A DNA stretch of 50,167 nt from an uncultured Elusimicrobia bacterium (GTDB lineage Bacteria; Elusimicrobiota; Elusimicrobia; Elusimicrobiales; UBA9959), in the NCBI GenBank assembly GCA_903867985.1, contig CAIPTO010000098.1:1-50167 (forward strand), written 5' to 3'. The position numbers and the translations under genes are program-made. The stretch's first letter is position 1. Each line of letters opens with the position of its first letter. Of this stretch, positions 15,321-24,320 are shown one piece after another. The notes under the pieces are model-generated. The model was not told the DNA's origin, made no database searches, and was given only the letters and a program-made list of their open reading frames with translations.

Positions 15321-16541
15321 CTACGGCGGGGGCAGCGGACCGGGCAGTGCAAATTCGCTGAACGGTTTCTTGAGATAGGCGTCTATGGCCTCATAGAAGC
15401 CCCATTCGTCCTGGTAAGTGCGTGCCTCTTTATAAAGCTCCACGGCTTTCGCCCGTTCGCCCTTCAGGTCTAAAGTATTCCCCACCCTGACCAGCGCCCA
15501 GACGGCCCAGCGCGCGGGGTGAGCTTTGGGATCCTCTTTGAGCGTGGCGGCGGCTTTCTGAAAATATATCAAAGCCTCGCCGTAATTCTTCTCCACCAGA
15601 TATGTGGCCCCTATGGCTGTGAGAATGCGGGGCAGGTAATTCTTCCGGTAAGCTGGCACGCCAGTCTCCACACGCTTTAAATATTCCAGCGCCTCCGCAC
15701 GGGTCGCTTCGTATTGTTTGTCTTCAAACAACGACACTATCTGCACAAAATGCATCTGGGGGTGGAGGGGGTAAAGCTTGCGGAGCTCTGCGGACCATTT
15801 GACGGCGGTCTTCGGATCCCTGAACTGGTTGCCGGGCTCCGTGAAAATTTCTATGAGCAGAAGTTCAGCGGCCAGAGAGTTAAAATAGCCCTTTTCCTTG
15901 CAAAGTTTAAGATACTCCACTCCCTGTTTGGCATCTCCACTCAGGAAAAATCTGGCCAGTATTTTTATCACGCCCGACAATGTTCCGGCGTAATACTCAT
16001 ACATCCCCAGCCCCAGATAGGCATCATATACTTCCGGATCCACTTTCAGCGATTTGCGGGTGTTTGAGATGGCTTTTTTGCCGTCAAAATAGGCTTTTAT
16101 CCAGCGGTGCTGCATTACGGCCAGCCGCGCACGCAGGCCGTACATCCCGCCCATGCACATATAAGCGTTGGCGTCGTTGGGATGTTTTTTTATCCAGGCC
16201 AGCGCGATCTTAATGGCGTCGTCGGTCAACGCACCGTATTCCTGCGAGAGCTTAGGGTTTGATTCGTCTTCCAGGTATTCCAGCTCCGCCCACTTGGTCA
16301 TTGCGATACCGAAATGAGGAAAGGGATGATCCGGATATTTCAGCACCGCCAGCTCAAAGTTTTTTTTAGCCTCGGGCAGATCCACGGCGTAAATGGAATC
16401 TATTCCATTTTTGGATAACAACCTGAGTTCGTCCGGAAGGGGCTCGGATGTTACCGCGGCGGCCTGCAGATTTACGGCTAAAAAGGAGAAAATAGCCAGG
16501 ACTATAATTTTTTTCATAAAGTTACAGGCCAAAAGCTTCAC
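15321..16541 (-). CDS. Secreted TPR-repeat protein
   Basis: A 406-residue protein with an N-terminal signal sequence (KKIIVLAIFSFLAVNLQAAA) and helical repeats throughout. TPR-like units are clearest at about residues 45-75 (AVDLPEAKKNFELAVLKYPD), 195-240 and 320-400 (EALIYFQKAAATLKEDPKAH; AVELYKEARTYQDEWGFYEA). It probably serves as a periplasmic protein-binding scaffold; no enzyme motif is seen. The start taken is a GTG whose first base directly precedes the serS stop (GTGA overlap), which implies translational coupling. An ATG 24 bases further in (16517) would give a more typical signal peptide and is equally possible. Confidence 0.78.
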   Translation of the reverse strand: MKLLACNFMKKIIVLAIFSFLAVNLQAAAVTSEPLPDELRLLSKNGIDSIYAVDLPEAKKNFELAVLKYPDHPFPHFGIAMTKWAELEYLEDESNPKLSQEYGALTDDAIKIALAWIKKHPNDANAYMCMGGMYGLRARLAVMQHRWIKAYFDGKKAISNTRKSLKVDPEVYDAYLGLGMYEYYAGTLSGVIKILARFFLSGDAKQGVEYLKLCKEKGYFNSLAAELLLIEIFTEPGNQFRDPKTAVKWSAELRKLYPLHPQMHFVQIVSLFEDKQYEATRAEALEYLKRVETGVPAYRKNYLPRILTAIGATYLVEKNYGEALIYFQKAAATLKEDPKAHPARWAVWALVRVGNTLDLKGERAKAVELYKEARTYQDEWGFYEAIDAYLKKPFSEFALPGPLPPP

Positions 16542-17824
16542 CCTATCTTATCAACCCCCATATATTTCCTGAGAACCTGGGGTACCGTCACGGATCCGTC
16601 CTCCTCCTGATAGTTTTCCAGTATCGCCGCGAAAGTTCGGCCAACTGCCAGCCCGGAACCGTTCAGCGTGTGGACGAACTCGGTCTTTTTCCCGTCCGCG
16701 CGCTTAAAGCGGGCATTCATGCGGCGGGCCTGAAAATCCGTGCAGTTGGAGCACGACGATATTTCCCTGAATTTATTTTCGCCCGGCATCCAGACTTCAA
16801 GATCGTAAGTAATAGCTGAACCGAACCCAAGATCGCCTGTGCAAAGCTCAAGCACCCTGTAGGGTATCTTAAGCAGTTGAAGGATCTTCTCAGCGTCGGC
16901 GCGCAACTTCAAAAGGGCTTCCATGGAATCTTCCGGCCTGGTTATCCAGACCAATTCCACTTTATTAAACTGGTGGTTGCGGATAAGCCCGCGCGTGTCC
17001 TTACCGTAAGAACCGGCCTCCTGGCGGAAACAGGCGGTGCTTGCGGTGAATTTCTGCGGCAGAGACTCTTCCTTCAGAATCTCGCCCCGGCATAGATTTG
17101 TGAGCGGGACTTCAGCCGTGGGGATGAGATAAAGCGGCGGCTCGGCGGCCACTTTGTAAAGATCTTCTTCGAATTTTGGGAGCTGACCGGTTCCGGTCAT
17201 ACTCTCCGCGTTGACGAGAAAAGGCGGGAATATCTCGGTATAACCGTGTTCGAGGGTGTGCGTATCCAGCATCAGCTGGGTTATAGCTCTCTCCAGGCGC
17301 GCGCCGAGACCCTTTAGAAGCGCGAAGCGCGAACCGGAAAGCTTGGTGGCCGCGGCAAAATCCAGTATACCCACGCCCTCGCCTACGGCATGGTGATCCA
17401 GCGGCTTAAAAGAGAACTCACGCTTACCGCTCGAATCTTCGTACACCACCTTATTATCCTGGGGTCCGCCGCCCTGCGGAACTTTCTCGGCCGGCAGGTT
17501 GGGGATGCCCAGAAGGAGATCGTTCAGTTCTCGCTCCAGCGCGGCTAAACGCTCTTCCTTGGACTTGATGGCTTCTTTTATTTCATTAGCTTCAGCCATT
17601 ACCGCGGCGGCTTCGGCCTCTTTTTTGGCTATTTTAAATTCCTGTATTTTTTTGGAAACATCATTGCGCCTGGAACGCAGGGCCTCGGTCTCTGTCAGGA
17701 TATCCCGGTAAGCCCCGTCCGTCTCTATGACTTTTTCCAAAGCCGGCAGATAACGCCCGCCACGGGAGCCAAGGCCGGCTCTGGCTTTTTCCTGGTTTAA
17801 GCGTATGAACTTGATGTCAAGCAT
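16538..17824 (-). CDS. serS: Seryl-tRNA synthetase
   Basis: A 428-residue class II synthetase of normal length. An N-terminal tRNA-binding coiled coil spans about residues 30-105 (ILTETEALRSRRNDVSKKIQ; EEIKEAIKSKEERLAALERE-type heptads). Class II motif 2 appears as CFRQEAGSYGKDTRGLIRNH, and motif 3 in the C-terminal NGSGLAVGRTFAAILENYQE. It charges tRNA-Ser in the cytoplasm. It lies in a minus-strand run downstream of metK and the CheY/CheC-like genes and overlaps the next TPR gene by four bases. A word-type inverted repeat separates it from the gene upstream. Confidence 0.97.
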   Translation of the reverse strand: MLDIKFIRLNQEKARAGLGSRGGRYLPALEKVIETDGAYRDILTETEALRSRRNDVSKKIQEFKIAKKEAEAAAVMAEANEIKEAIKSKEERLAALERELNDLLLGIPNLPAEKVPQGGGPQDNKVVYEDSSGKREFSFKPLDHHAVGEGVGILDFAAATKLSGSRFALLKGLGARLERAITQLMLDTHTLEHGYTEIFPPFLVNAESMTGTGQLPKFEEDLYKVAAEPPLYLIPTAEVPLTNLCRGEILKEESLPQKFTASTACFRQEAGSYGKDTRGLIRNHQFNKVELVWITRPEDSMEALLKLRADAEKILQLLKIPYRVLELCTGDLGFGSAITYDLEVWMPGENKFREISSCSNCTDFQARRMNARFKRADGKKTEFVHTLNGSGLAVGRTFAAILENYQEEDGSVTVPQVLRKYMGVDKIG

Positions 17825-17838
17825 ATAAGATAGGTGCC

Positions 17839-17926
17839 TAGAGGATTGAATGACCGGGGATTGGCTATTAAAGGAACTTCCCTTATTCCGAAAGCTGGTC
17901 CTCTAGTCTTCCAATCCTCTATTATT
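17839..17926. repeat. AGAGGATTG-word inverted repeat before serS
   Basis: The left arm has CTAGAGGATTGAATGACC and GGGGATTGGCTATTAAAGGAA. The right arm, read on the other strand, has AATAGAGGATTGGAAGAC and TAGAGGACC. The words AGAGGATTGRA match between arms. It fills the gap between the serS start and the stop codon of the next minus-strand gene and reaches that stop. Confidence 0.6.
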
Positions 17927-18464
17927 ACGGTTTTTTGATACTTATGACCGCTTCTTTCATTATACTGGAGGGCTCGTCCGCCAGCCTTGGGTCCAGCATG
18001 ACCTGAAGCTTAAGCGCGTCAACCCAAAAACCGGTGTTGTTTAGTTTCTTAAGCTGTTCGTTAAGCACGAAATGTATCAGTTTGGCATCATACACTCCGC
18101 CAGCCGGGATCCTGGACACGCGAAGCTCCTCCACCCGGAACGGCACAGCCCAGAAACCGGCGTCAGCCGCGTCGGCAAGCTTCACGATATGCAAACTTAA
18201 AGCGCATCTGAGCACCAACCCTTCAATCGGCTTGGCGGAAGAATTCTGGATATTAACCAGGGCGCGGAACTTGTTCAGATATTTCTGGTACGGCTCAAGT
18301 TTTAGTTCAAGTATTGGTTCAAAGGGCAGCTTGGCTTTTCCCTCTACGCGCGAGACCTGCCAGTCTATTTTATTTATCCGGACCTGAGCCTGAAGCGGCG
18401 CGCTAAAGAACGGCACGACCGAAACCATCAGCAAAATAGCGGCAAATCCGGATTTATTAATCAT
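17925..18464 (-). CDS. Secreted protein of unknown function
   Basis: A 179-residue protein. Residues 1-27 are a signal peptide (FAAILLMVSVVPFFSAPLQA), so it is exported. The remainder looks like one beta-rich domain (LELKLEPYQKYLNKFRALVN; PFRVEELRVSRIPAGGVYDA) reminiscent of extracellular Ig-like folds in which a comparison strand pair follows; no family is recognised. It overlaps the CheC-like gene upstream by four bases (ATGA), so the two are translationally coupled, and they may be functionally linked. No lipobox and no C-terminal anchor are visible. Confidence 0.72.
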   Translation of the reverse strand: MINKSGFAAILLMVSVVPFFSAPLQAQVRINKIDWQVSRVEGKAKLPFEPILELKLEPYQKYLNKFRALVNIQNSSAKPIEGLVLRCALSLHIVKLADAADAGFWAVPFRVEELRVSRIPAGGVYDAKLIHFVLNEQLKKLNNTGFWVDALKLQVMLDPRLADEPSSIMKEAVISIKKP

Positions 18465-19069
18465 AGATGTTTATCCTTCTCTTCGGTAGCCAAAAGTTCC
18501 CGCGCCAACTTCTCCGGGATCAGGCCAAAAACTTCGCTTCTGGTAACGCTCTCGCCACATTTTAAATCCAGCTTCACCTTTACGATATGGCAGCTCTGCC
18601 TGATATCTACGGCCGCGCTCATGGCCGTAAGAAGGCGTTGCGGCTGGCCACTGAGACACTCGGGCGCGGACGGCATAAATACCCGCTTCAGAGTGTTGGA
18701 AAGCGCGCTGATAAAGGAATTAAGGATTATATTGCCCAGTTCGGAAAGAAGCATTTCCCCCGCTTGGGTCAGGACCGGGGATGCGGAAAAAGAGTAACCC
18801 AAGAAACACTTGGAAATGCGGGCCACATCACGCGGGTCGAATAAGATACCAGCGAAGAACGGCAGATCACCCTTCACTTCTAAATAAACGACCGTAGCTT
18901 CCACGTCTTGCAGACCCCGGTGGTTTATGGTTTCTTCCAGAGTTTCGGTTGAAACTTCCGCTCCGGCGATACTCCAGACTCCCGCCGAAACTCTTGAAAG
19001 TTTTCCCACGCATTTCTGAAGGCTGGCCACCGCTATGCGGCCGAGCATTTCATTCACATTTTCACTCAT
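18461..19069 (-). CDS. CheC-like chemotaxis phosphatase-fold protein
   Basis: A 202-residue protein with a central CheC-like segment. SELGNIILNSFISALSNTLK contains Glu-x2-Asn followed, 22 residues later, by Pro (FMPSAP), the spacing of the CheC/CheX/FliY phosphatase signature. The Asp/Ser usually found four residues before the Glu is not seen (it is Met), so activity is uncertain. CheC proteins dephosphorylate CheY-P. The CheY-like gene lies 17 bases upstream, which supports a response regulator/phosphatase pair. Only one copy of the active-site motif is clear. No receptor, CheA or flagellar gene is nearby, so the pair may serve another phospho-signalling task. Confidence 0.72.
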   Translation of the reverse strand: MSENVNEMLGRIAVASLQKCVGKLSRVSAGVWSIAGAEVSTETLEETINHRGLQDVEATVVYLEVKGDLPFFAGILFDPRDVARISKCFLGYSFSASPVLTQAGEMLLSELGNIILNSFISALSNTLKRVFMPSAPECLSGQPQRLLTAMSAAVDIRQSCHIVKVKLDLKCGESVTRSEVFGLIPEKLARELLATEEKDKHL

Positions 19070-19086
19070 AGTTTTTAATTACGGAA

Positions 19087-19437
19087 CTATATATGGCTCA
19101 GGGCTTCCTTAAACTCCTCATATGAAAAAGGTTTACGTATGACGGTTATGACGCCCTTATTGGAAAGCCTGCGGTCCAGTTCCGTCTGTTCTATGGCTGT
19201 TACAACAACCACCTTGATCTTTGGGTCTAACCCGCGCAGCACGTCAAGAATCTCCACGCCGGACCTCCCGGGGAGGATTAAGTCCAGGAAAACCACTTCC
19301 GGCTTAAGCGCGTTATAAGCATTTATGGCGCTTTCCGCGTCCCCGGCTTCGCCCACCACTTCGTGCCCCAGCTTAAGCAGTAGCGACTTTATGGTGTAGC
19401 GCATCAACGTGTTGTCTTCAACTATCAATGCCTTCAT
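19087..19437 (-). CDS. CheY-like single-domain response regulator
   Basis: A 116-residue receiver domain with no output domain. The acidic pair Glu7-Asp8 is in MKALIVEDNTLM. The phospho-acceptor Asp lies in PEVVFLDLILPGRSG at about residue 52. The switch Thr is in VVVTAIEQ and the conserved Lys in IRKPFS. It should be phosphorylated by a histidine kinase encoded elsewhere and act by protein-protein contact. GGGGAGGA lies just before the ATG. The next gene encodes a CheC-like protein that may dephosphorylate it. Confidence 0.93.
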   Translation of the reverse strand: MKALIVEDNTLMRYTIKSLLLKLGHEVVGEAGDAESAINAYNALKPEVVFLDLILPGRSGVEILDVLRGLDPKIKVVVVTAIEQTELDRRLSNKGVITVIRKPFSYEEFKEALSHI

Positions 19438-19484
19438 GACATCCTCCCCCCCTATAACTTAGTAATCCCTAATCCCCTTCCCTT

Positions 19485-20684
19485 TCAGCAGCAAGAGCAG
19501 GCGCATTTAGCCTTGGGAACTCCGGCCGCTTTTTTCCTGAGCATATCCGCAGCATTGGTCTTTTCCCATTCGAAGCCGGTCCGGCCGAAGTGGCCGTAAG
19601 CCGCGGTCTTCCTGAAGATAGGCGCGCGGAGCTTGAGATTTTTAATTATACCTTTAGGCGTGAAGTCAAAGCTCGCCTTCACTATAGCGGCAAGCTTCTC
19701 ATCGGCCAGGACGCCGGTGCCGTGGGTGTCTACGTATAATCCCACCGGCTCAGCCACGCCTATGGCGTAAGCAACCTGCACTGTGCACTCTTTGGCCAGT
19801 TTGGCAGCTACGATGTTTTTGGCCACATAACGCGCCATATAAGCGGCGGAGCGGTCAACCTTTGTCGGATCCTTGCCGGAGAAGGCGCCGCCGCCGTGCG
19901 GGGCCACGCCGCCGTAAGTGTCCACGATTATTTTGCGGCCGGTCACGCCGGTATCAGACTGCGGTCCGCCCACCACAAATTTACCGGTAGGGTTGATGAG
20001 AAACTTGGTGTTCTTGTCTATCATCTTCCTGTCTATAACCGGCATAATGACGGCGTCTATGATCTCTTTTCTGGATCTCTCCGTGATCTGGTGGCCGGAT
20101 TTATCCAGGATCTCTTCGGTATGCTGCGATGAGATCACAATGGTCTCTATGCGCGCTGGTTTTCCGTCGTGATATTCAACCGTGACCTGCGATTTGCCGT
20201 CGGGGCCGAGATAGGGAAGGATGCATTTTTTGCGGACCTCGGCGAGCCTCATGGCCAATTTTTGAGCGAGCATGAGCGGCAGGGGCATAAGTTCGGGCGT
20301 TTCGTCGGAGGCGTAGCCCACCATAAGGCCCTGGTCGCCGGCGCCGCCGGTGTCCACCCCCTGGGCGATATCCGGTGACTGCCGGCCGATCACATTGATC
20401 ACCGCGCAAGTCTCATAATTGAAACCATATTTCGTGTGCGTATAACCTATATCCTTTATAACCTGGCGCGCCAGCGCGTCAACATCCACATAAGTCTTGG
20501 TGGTGATCTCTCCGCCCACGATAACCATGCCGCGCGTGATAAAAGTTTCACAGGCCACGCGCCCGGCGGGATCTTTTCTCATGATCTCGTCAAGCACCGC
20601 GTCCGAAATCTGATCGCACACTTTATCGGGATGCCCCTCGGTCACCGACTCCGAAGATACAAATCTCTTGCCTGTAAAGTTCAT
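19485..20684 (-). CDS. metK: S-adenosylmethionine synthetase with Cys-rich tail
   Basis: A 399-residue enzyme making SAM from methionine and ATP. It begins [25 protein letters not shown] is the ATP-binding motif. [20 protein letters not shown] is the first family signature and [20 protein letters not shown] the second. The ATG at 20684 is chosen because GGAGGG lies six bases upstream and the family start matches; an in-frame upstream extension has neither. Oddity: the chain ends [10 protein letters not shown], four Cys in the last six residues, absent from well-studied MetK proteins, which could bind metal. SAM feeds the radical SAM enzymes in this window. No SAM riboswitch was seen in the 90 bases upstream. 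Confidence 0.96.
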   Translation of the reverse strand: MNFTGKRFVSSESVTEGHPDKVCDQISDAVLDEIMRKDPAGRVACETFITRGMVIVGGEITTKTYVDVDALARQVIKDIGYTHTKYGFNYETCAVINVIGRQSPDIAQGVDTGGAGDQGLMVGYASDETPELMPLPLMLAQKLAMRLAEVRKKCILPYLGPDGKSQVTVEYHDGKPARIETIVISSQHTEEILDKSGHQITERSRKEIIDAVIMPVIDRKMIDKNTKFLINPTGKFVVGGPQSDTGVTGRKIIVDTYGGVAPHGGGAFSGKDPTKVDRSAAYMARYVAKNIVAAKLAKECTVQVAYAIGVAEPVGLYVDTHGTGVLADEKLAAIVKASFDFTPKGIIKNLKLRAPIFRKTAAYGHFGRTGFEWEKTNAADMLRKKAAGVPKAKCACSCC

Positions 20685-20774
20685 AGATTCCCTCCATTTA
20701 GTTTGGCCGTCTGACAGAGCCGGCCTGATGCGACACTTCCACAACCCCGGCGCGCAGCCGGATACCGCTGTTTT

Positions 20775-22187
20775 CTACCTCTGATTCATGAGCTTGGCCG
20801 CGAATTCAAGGAACTTTATCGTGTTTTCCCGGGATTCGGTCTCCGCGTAAGTCCTCAACAATGGCTCGGTGCCGGAAGGACGCACAAGCAGCCAGCAGTC
20901 ATCCTCCAGGATGATCTTCAGGCCGTCGATGGTGTTCGTATCCAGCACCTTCCTGCCCAGGATAGTCTTGGGCAGTTTCTTTTTGAGCTTTACTGCGAAA
21001 GAATGTTTATTCGGTATCGCCTTTTCCAGTTTCAGGTCCCGACGGATAAAAGAGGATTTCCCGTAACGCGCCTCCACATCCTTGTATATATCGGAAACGG
21101 TACGCTTGGTCTTAACCGTCATTTCGATGAACATCAGCGCGGTAAGGATACCGTCGCGCTCCGGGATATTGCCTTTCCAGGCGTAGCCGCCGGATTCCTC
21201 CGCCCCGAACGAAACATCCTCGGAGATCATCTTCTCGGCTATGTATTTAAAACCGACAGGCGTTTCCTCAAACTGCAGGTTCGCCGCTTTGGCGATGCGC
21301 TTGGTCAGGTAGCCCATGGAGACGGTCTGGGCCACCTTGCCCTTCAAGCCGTTGCGCTTAAGCAGATACTCAAGGAGCATCGGCGCTATCTGGCAGGGGG
21401 TCATATAGACGCCCTTATCGCTGACCAGGGCGAACCGGTCTGCGTCGCCGTCCAGGGCGATTCCCATGACGGCCTTATTTTTCTTTACCGCGTCTATAAG
21501 CTCGGCCAGGTTGTTTTCCACAGGCTCCGGCGTGATGCCGCCGAACAGCGGATCGGCCGCCGCACGGATTTTAATAATATTCTTCGAGTTAAATATCTCA
21601 TTGGCTATCTCAGCACCTGCACCATACATAAAATCCACGACCACGGGACCGGTCAGCTTTGAAAGTATCTGGGCCACCGGCACCCGGGACTTAAGATAAT
21701 CCACATAGTCCTTTTTGAAAGACTTCCTGGGCGCGGGAACGACGGCGTTGCGCATAGGCACCGCTTTAGAAATATAATTCTCAAGCTCTGCCGTAACCGA
21801 GGGCGGAGCTGAACGGCCGTTCTGTTTTATCTTGACGCCGTTATAGAAGTACTTATTGTGGCTGGCTGTTATCATGACACCCAGCCCGAATTTTGAGGAG
21901 GTGAGCCAGCTCACAGCCTGCGTTGGCAGGGGAGAATCGGAAACCACACATACGATACCGTTTGCGGTGAGCACATCGGCAACCGCGGCCGCGAAACGGT
22001 CTGACATGAAGCGGCGGTCATAGCCGACTACAACATTGGGCTTTTCTGCCACGCGCATATTCTTATAGGCGATATAATCCGCCAGGCCCTGAGCTATCTT
22101 GCGCACGGCGTCATAAGTGAAGTCTCGTGAAATGACGCCCCTAAACCCGTCCGTGCCGAAAGTTATCTGGTTTGGATGCGAACTCAT
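20775..22187 (-). CDS. Phosphoglucomutase/phosphomannomutase family protein
   Basis: A 470-residue alpha-D-phosphohexomutase. FGTDGFRGVI opens the first domain. GVMITASHNKYFYNGVKI carries the phosphoserine loop (the Ser of TASHN). GIALDGDADRFALVSDKG is the Mg-binding loop, EESGGYAWKG the sugar loop, and VRPSGTEPLLRTYAE the phosphate-binding loop. The ATG at 22187 follows AAAGGATATTTA and matches the family start. It interconverts hexose 1- and 6-phosphates. Glucose, mannose or glucosamine as substrate cannot be decided from motifs alone; the UDP-sugar genes at 43-45.7 kb would need glucose 1-phosphate. About 225 bases upstream hold no recognised element apart from a weak CCCTAATCC word stretch. 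Confidence 0.92.
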   Translation of the reverse strand: MSSHPNQITFGTDGFRGVISRDFTYDAVRKIAQGLADYIAYKNMRVAEKPNVVVGYDRRFMSDRFAAAVADVLTANGIVCVVSDSPLPTQAVSWLTSSKFGLGVMITASHNKYFYNGVKIKQNGRSAPPSVTAELENYISKAVPMRNAVVPAPRKSFKKDYVDYLKSRVPVAQILSKLTGPVVVDFMYGAGAEIANEIFNSKNIIKIRAAADPLFGGITPEPVENNLAELIDAVKKNKAVMGIALDGDADRFALVSDKGVYMTPCQIAPMLLEYLLKRNGLKGKVAQTVSMGYLTKRIAKAANLQFEETPVGFKYIAEKMISEDVSFGAEESGGYAWKGNIPERDGILTALMFIEMTVKTKRTVSDIYKDVEARYGKSSFIRRDLKLEKAIPNKHSFAVKLKKKLPKTILGRKVLDTNTIDGLKIILEDDCWLLVRPSGTEPLLRTYAETESRENTIKFLEFAAKLMNQR

Positions 22188-22413
22188 TAAATATCCTTTG
22201 CGGTAATTACCAAGATTGTCCAGGCTGAAGGCCGTCAAACCATCTGATGACTACAGGCCCCGGATGCCGTGTCGCGCCGCAACATTCATCAAGAAGCGCG
22301 ACATAGCGAAATCGTGCTTGATTTTTACCTTATGCTCGCCCGCTTGTATATACTATTAAAAATTGAGAGTTTAGTCCAATTTTGCCCGATTCCCTAATCC
22401 TGGAAGCGGCAGA

Positions 22414-23565
22414 TCACCGGCCAAATCTGAGGAAGTTGGAAAGCGTTTCCATTGAAAGCAGCAGCCCGTCAGTCAGCGCTTTAGCCGGCGTCTCAAGAAG
22501 TTCCGCGAGAGTAAGGACTTCATCCAGAGCTATAACCCTGCTTATGCCGTTCGCCGCGAATCTGCGCCTGTCTTTAAGACCGCAGGAGCCGCATACCAGA
22601 AGCGTCGGTTTTTTATGGCGCATGGCCAGCCGCGCGACCGCCACCGGCGCTTTGCCGTAGAAGCTCTGCTGGTCGAACCGTCCCTCCCCCGTGATAACGA
22701 GGTCCGACCTTTTTAATGCAGCCTCGAAACCCAGCCGCTCAAGCACGAAAGCGGCGCCGCTCACCAGTTCCGCCCCGAAAAAAGCGTGAAGTCCGGCTCC
22801 AAGCCCTCCGGCCGCCGCGCCGCCTTTTATATTTCTCACATCAAACCCAAGTTCCCGTTTAATTACGCGGGCGTAATGGACCAGCGCGCTCTCCATGACG
22901 GCGACCTCGGCCGGACCCGCGCCTTTCTGAGGGCCGTAAACAATAGCCGAACCGCGCGGCCCCGTCAACGGATTATCAACATCCGTCAAGGCCGTGATCT
23001 TTATTCCCGCCCGTCCAAGACCATTTGGTTTTAAAAAAGCAGGCGGCAATATTTTTTCAAGCTTAAGAAGTCCCCTGGCGCCGGGGGGCACCGGAGCGCC
23101 CGCCCTGTCCAGCAGTTTGAAACCGAAGCCAGCCGCGCAGCCAGCTCCACCGTCGTTCGAGGCGCTGCCGCCCAACCCGACCAGCGCCGACCGGGCGCCG
23201 GAGCGCGCGGCGGCCCGGATAAGGCGGCCCACGCCGAAAGTGGCTGCATCAAGGGGCGCAAGCTGGCTTTTGGACAAATATTTCAGCCCTGAAGCCTGCG
23301 CAATTTCTATAACAGCGGTATCTCCGGCCATAACCCACTTAGCGCGCACAGGCTTAAACACCGGCCCCGGAACAGTGAGCACCCTGAGACTGCCGTGTCC
23401 GTGGAACATAAAAGCTTCCAGCAGTCCGTCCCCGCCGTCCGACACAGGAAACAGCGTAATCTCCGCGCCCGGCAAAACAGCCCTGACAGCGCGCGCGATG
23501 GCCCGCGCCGCCGCCAAAGGCCCTAAAGTCCCTTTGAACGCGTTGGTCGCTATTAAAATCCGCAT
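22414..23565 (-). CDS. Glycerate kinase (GarK/GlxK type)
   Basis: A 383-residue member of the glycerate kinase type 1 family, which phosphorylates D-glycerate (the family mainly yields 2-phosphoglycerate). Conserved segments are the start MRILIATNAFKGTLGPLAAA, FPVSDGGDGLLEAF, VGLGGSASNDGGAGCAAGFG and DLVITGEGRFDQQSFYGKAP. The length is normal. The product would enter lower glycolysis next to the GpmI step encoded at 38.1 kb. The ATG is preceded not by a ribosome site but by TATCAT six bases away, so a leaderless mRNA is possible. Confidence 0.93.
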   Translation of the reverse strand: MRILIATNAFKGTLGPLAAARAIARAVRAVLPGAEITLFPVSDGGDGLLEAFMFHGHGSLRVLTVPGPVFKPVRAKWVMAGDTAVIEIAQASGLKYLSKSQLAPLDAATFGVGRLIRAAARSGARSALVGLGGSASNDGGAGCAAGFGFKLLDRAGAPVPPGARGLLKLEKILPPAFLKPNGLGRAGIKITALTDVDNPLTGPRGSAIVYGPQKGAGPAEVAVMESALVHYARVIKRELGFDVRNIKGGAAAGGLGAGLHAFFGAELVSGAAFVLERLGFEAALKRSDLVITGEGRFDQQSFYGKAPVAVARLAMRHKKPTLLVCGSCGLKDRRRFAANGISRVIALDEVLTLAELLETPAKALTDGLLLSMETLSNFLRFGR

Positions 23566-23608
23566 TTCTAAATGATAGAATAATGAGAGGCCGCCTAGCG
23601 AATGACGC

Positions 23609-23670
23609 TTGGCAAAAAGTGAACAGCGGACTTGAATGCTTTACTTATTCCCGCTTTACGACTTAAGAAA
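23609..23670. repeat. Hybrid word-repeat remnant before the radical SAM gene
   Basis: AAAAAGTGAACAGCGGA repeats the word seen at 7.6 kb, and GCTTTACTTATTCCCGC followed by TTTACGACTTAAG repeats the CTTTACG words of 15.3 and 44.7 kb. Two word families joined in one gap, with no clear partner arm, suggest a decayed or recombined element. Confidence 0.5.
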
Positions 23671-23673
23671 AAC

Positions 23674-24318
23674 ATGGAAGTTCCAAAACCAGAAATAGTT
23701 TATCGCTATAACACGGGGCTTTATATTAACCTTACCAACCGCTGTCCGACCGCCTGCGTCTTCTGCATAAAGAACAAATGGAAGATGGCCTACCGGGGGA
23801 GTAATCTGAACCTGGGCGGCGCGGAACCGGACGCGAAAACCGTTATATCGCTGATAAAAACGGAATGGGTGCTGGCGCCTTTTGACGAACTGGTTTTCTG
23901 CGGTTATGGCGAGCCTACCATGCGTCTGGATACGCTGATCTCCGTAGCCAAAGCCGTAAAAACCGGCGCCCTGGCCCCTGTACCGGCGGGCTTGCGCGTG
24001 CGCCTGAACACCAACGGCCTTGGCGGACTGGTGAATGGGACAGATATAGTTCCCCGGCTTAAAGGCCTGGTGGACGCGGTGCACGTAAGCCTCAATACTC
24101 CGGACCCTTTACAATGGCTGGCCATGATGCGGCCAAAACCGGAATATGAGCAAAAAGCTTTTACCAGCGTGCTTGAATTCGTGCGCGGCGCTTCCAGGGT
24201 CATACCGGAAACGGTTGTGACCGCCATAGACGGCGCCAGCGTGGATATTGTGAAATTTGAAGCCCTGGCCAAAGAACTTGGCGTTAAAACCAGAATACGG
24301 GCGAGGCTGGAAATATAA
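23674..24318 (+). CDS. TatD-linked radical SAM protein
   Basis: A 214-residue short radical SAM enzyme. LYINLTNRCPTACVFCIKN holds the Cys-x3-Cys-x2-Cys motif for the 4Fe-4S cluster. ELVFCGYGEPTMRLD is the GGE-like SAM contact, followed by RLNTNGLGGL and VHVSLNTPDPLQW. This order matches the family found next to or fused with TatD nuclease in many anaerobes (the TatD-associated radical SAM group), whose reaction is unknown. No tatD gene lies in this window. The ATG at 23674 fits the family start; an earlier in-frame start at 23632 would fall inside a word repeat. Two bases after its stop lies the CBM48-like gene, so they form one operon. Confidence 0.88.
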   Translation: MEVPKPEIVYRYNTGLYINLTNRCPTACVFCIKNKWKMAYRGSNLNLGGAEPDAKTVISLIKTEWVLAPFDELVFCGYGEPTMRLDTLISVAKAVKTGALAPVPAGLRVRLNTNGLGGLVNGTDIVPRLKGLVDAVHVSLNTPDPLQWLAMMRPKPEYEQKAFTSVLEFVRGASRVIPETVVTAIDGASVDIVKFEALAKELGVKTRIRARLEI

Positions 24319-24320
24319 AT

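Noticed and set aside
20685-20774. SAM riboswitch before metK
   Set aside because: The gap is only 90 bases and shows no SAM-I, SAM-II or SMK-like conserved core or terminator hairpin.
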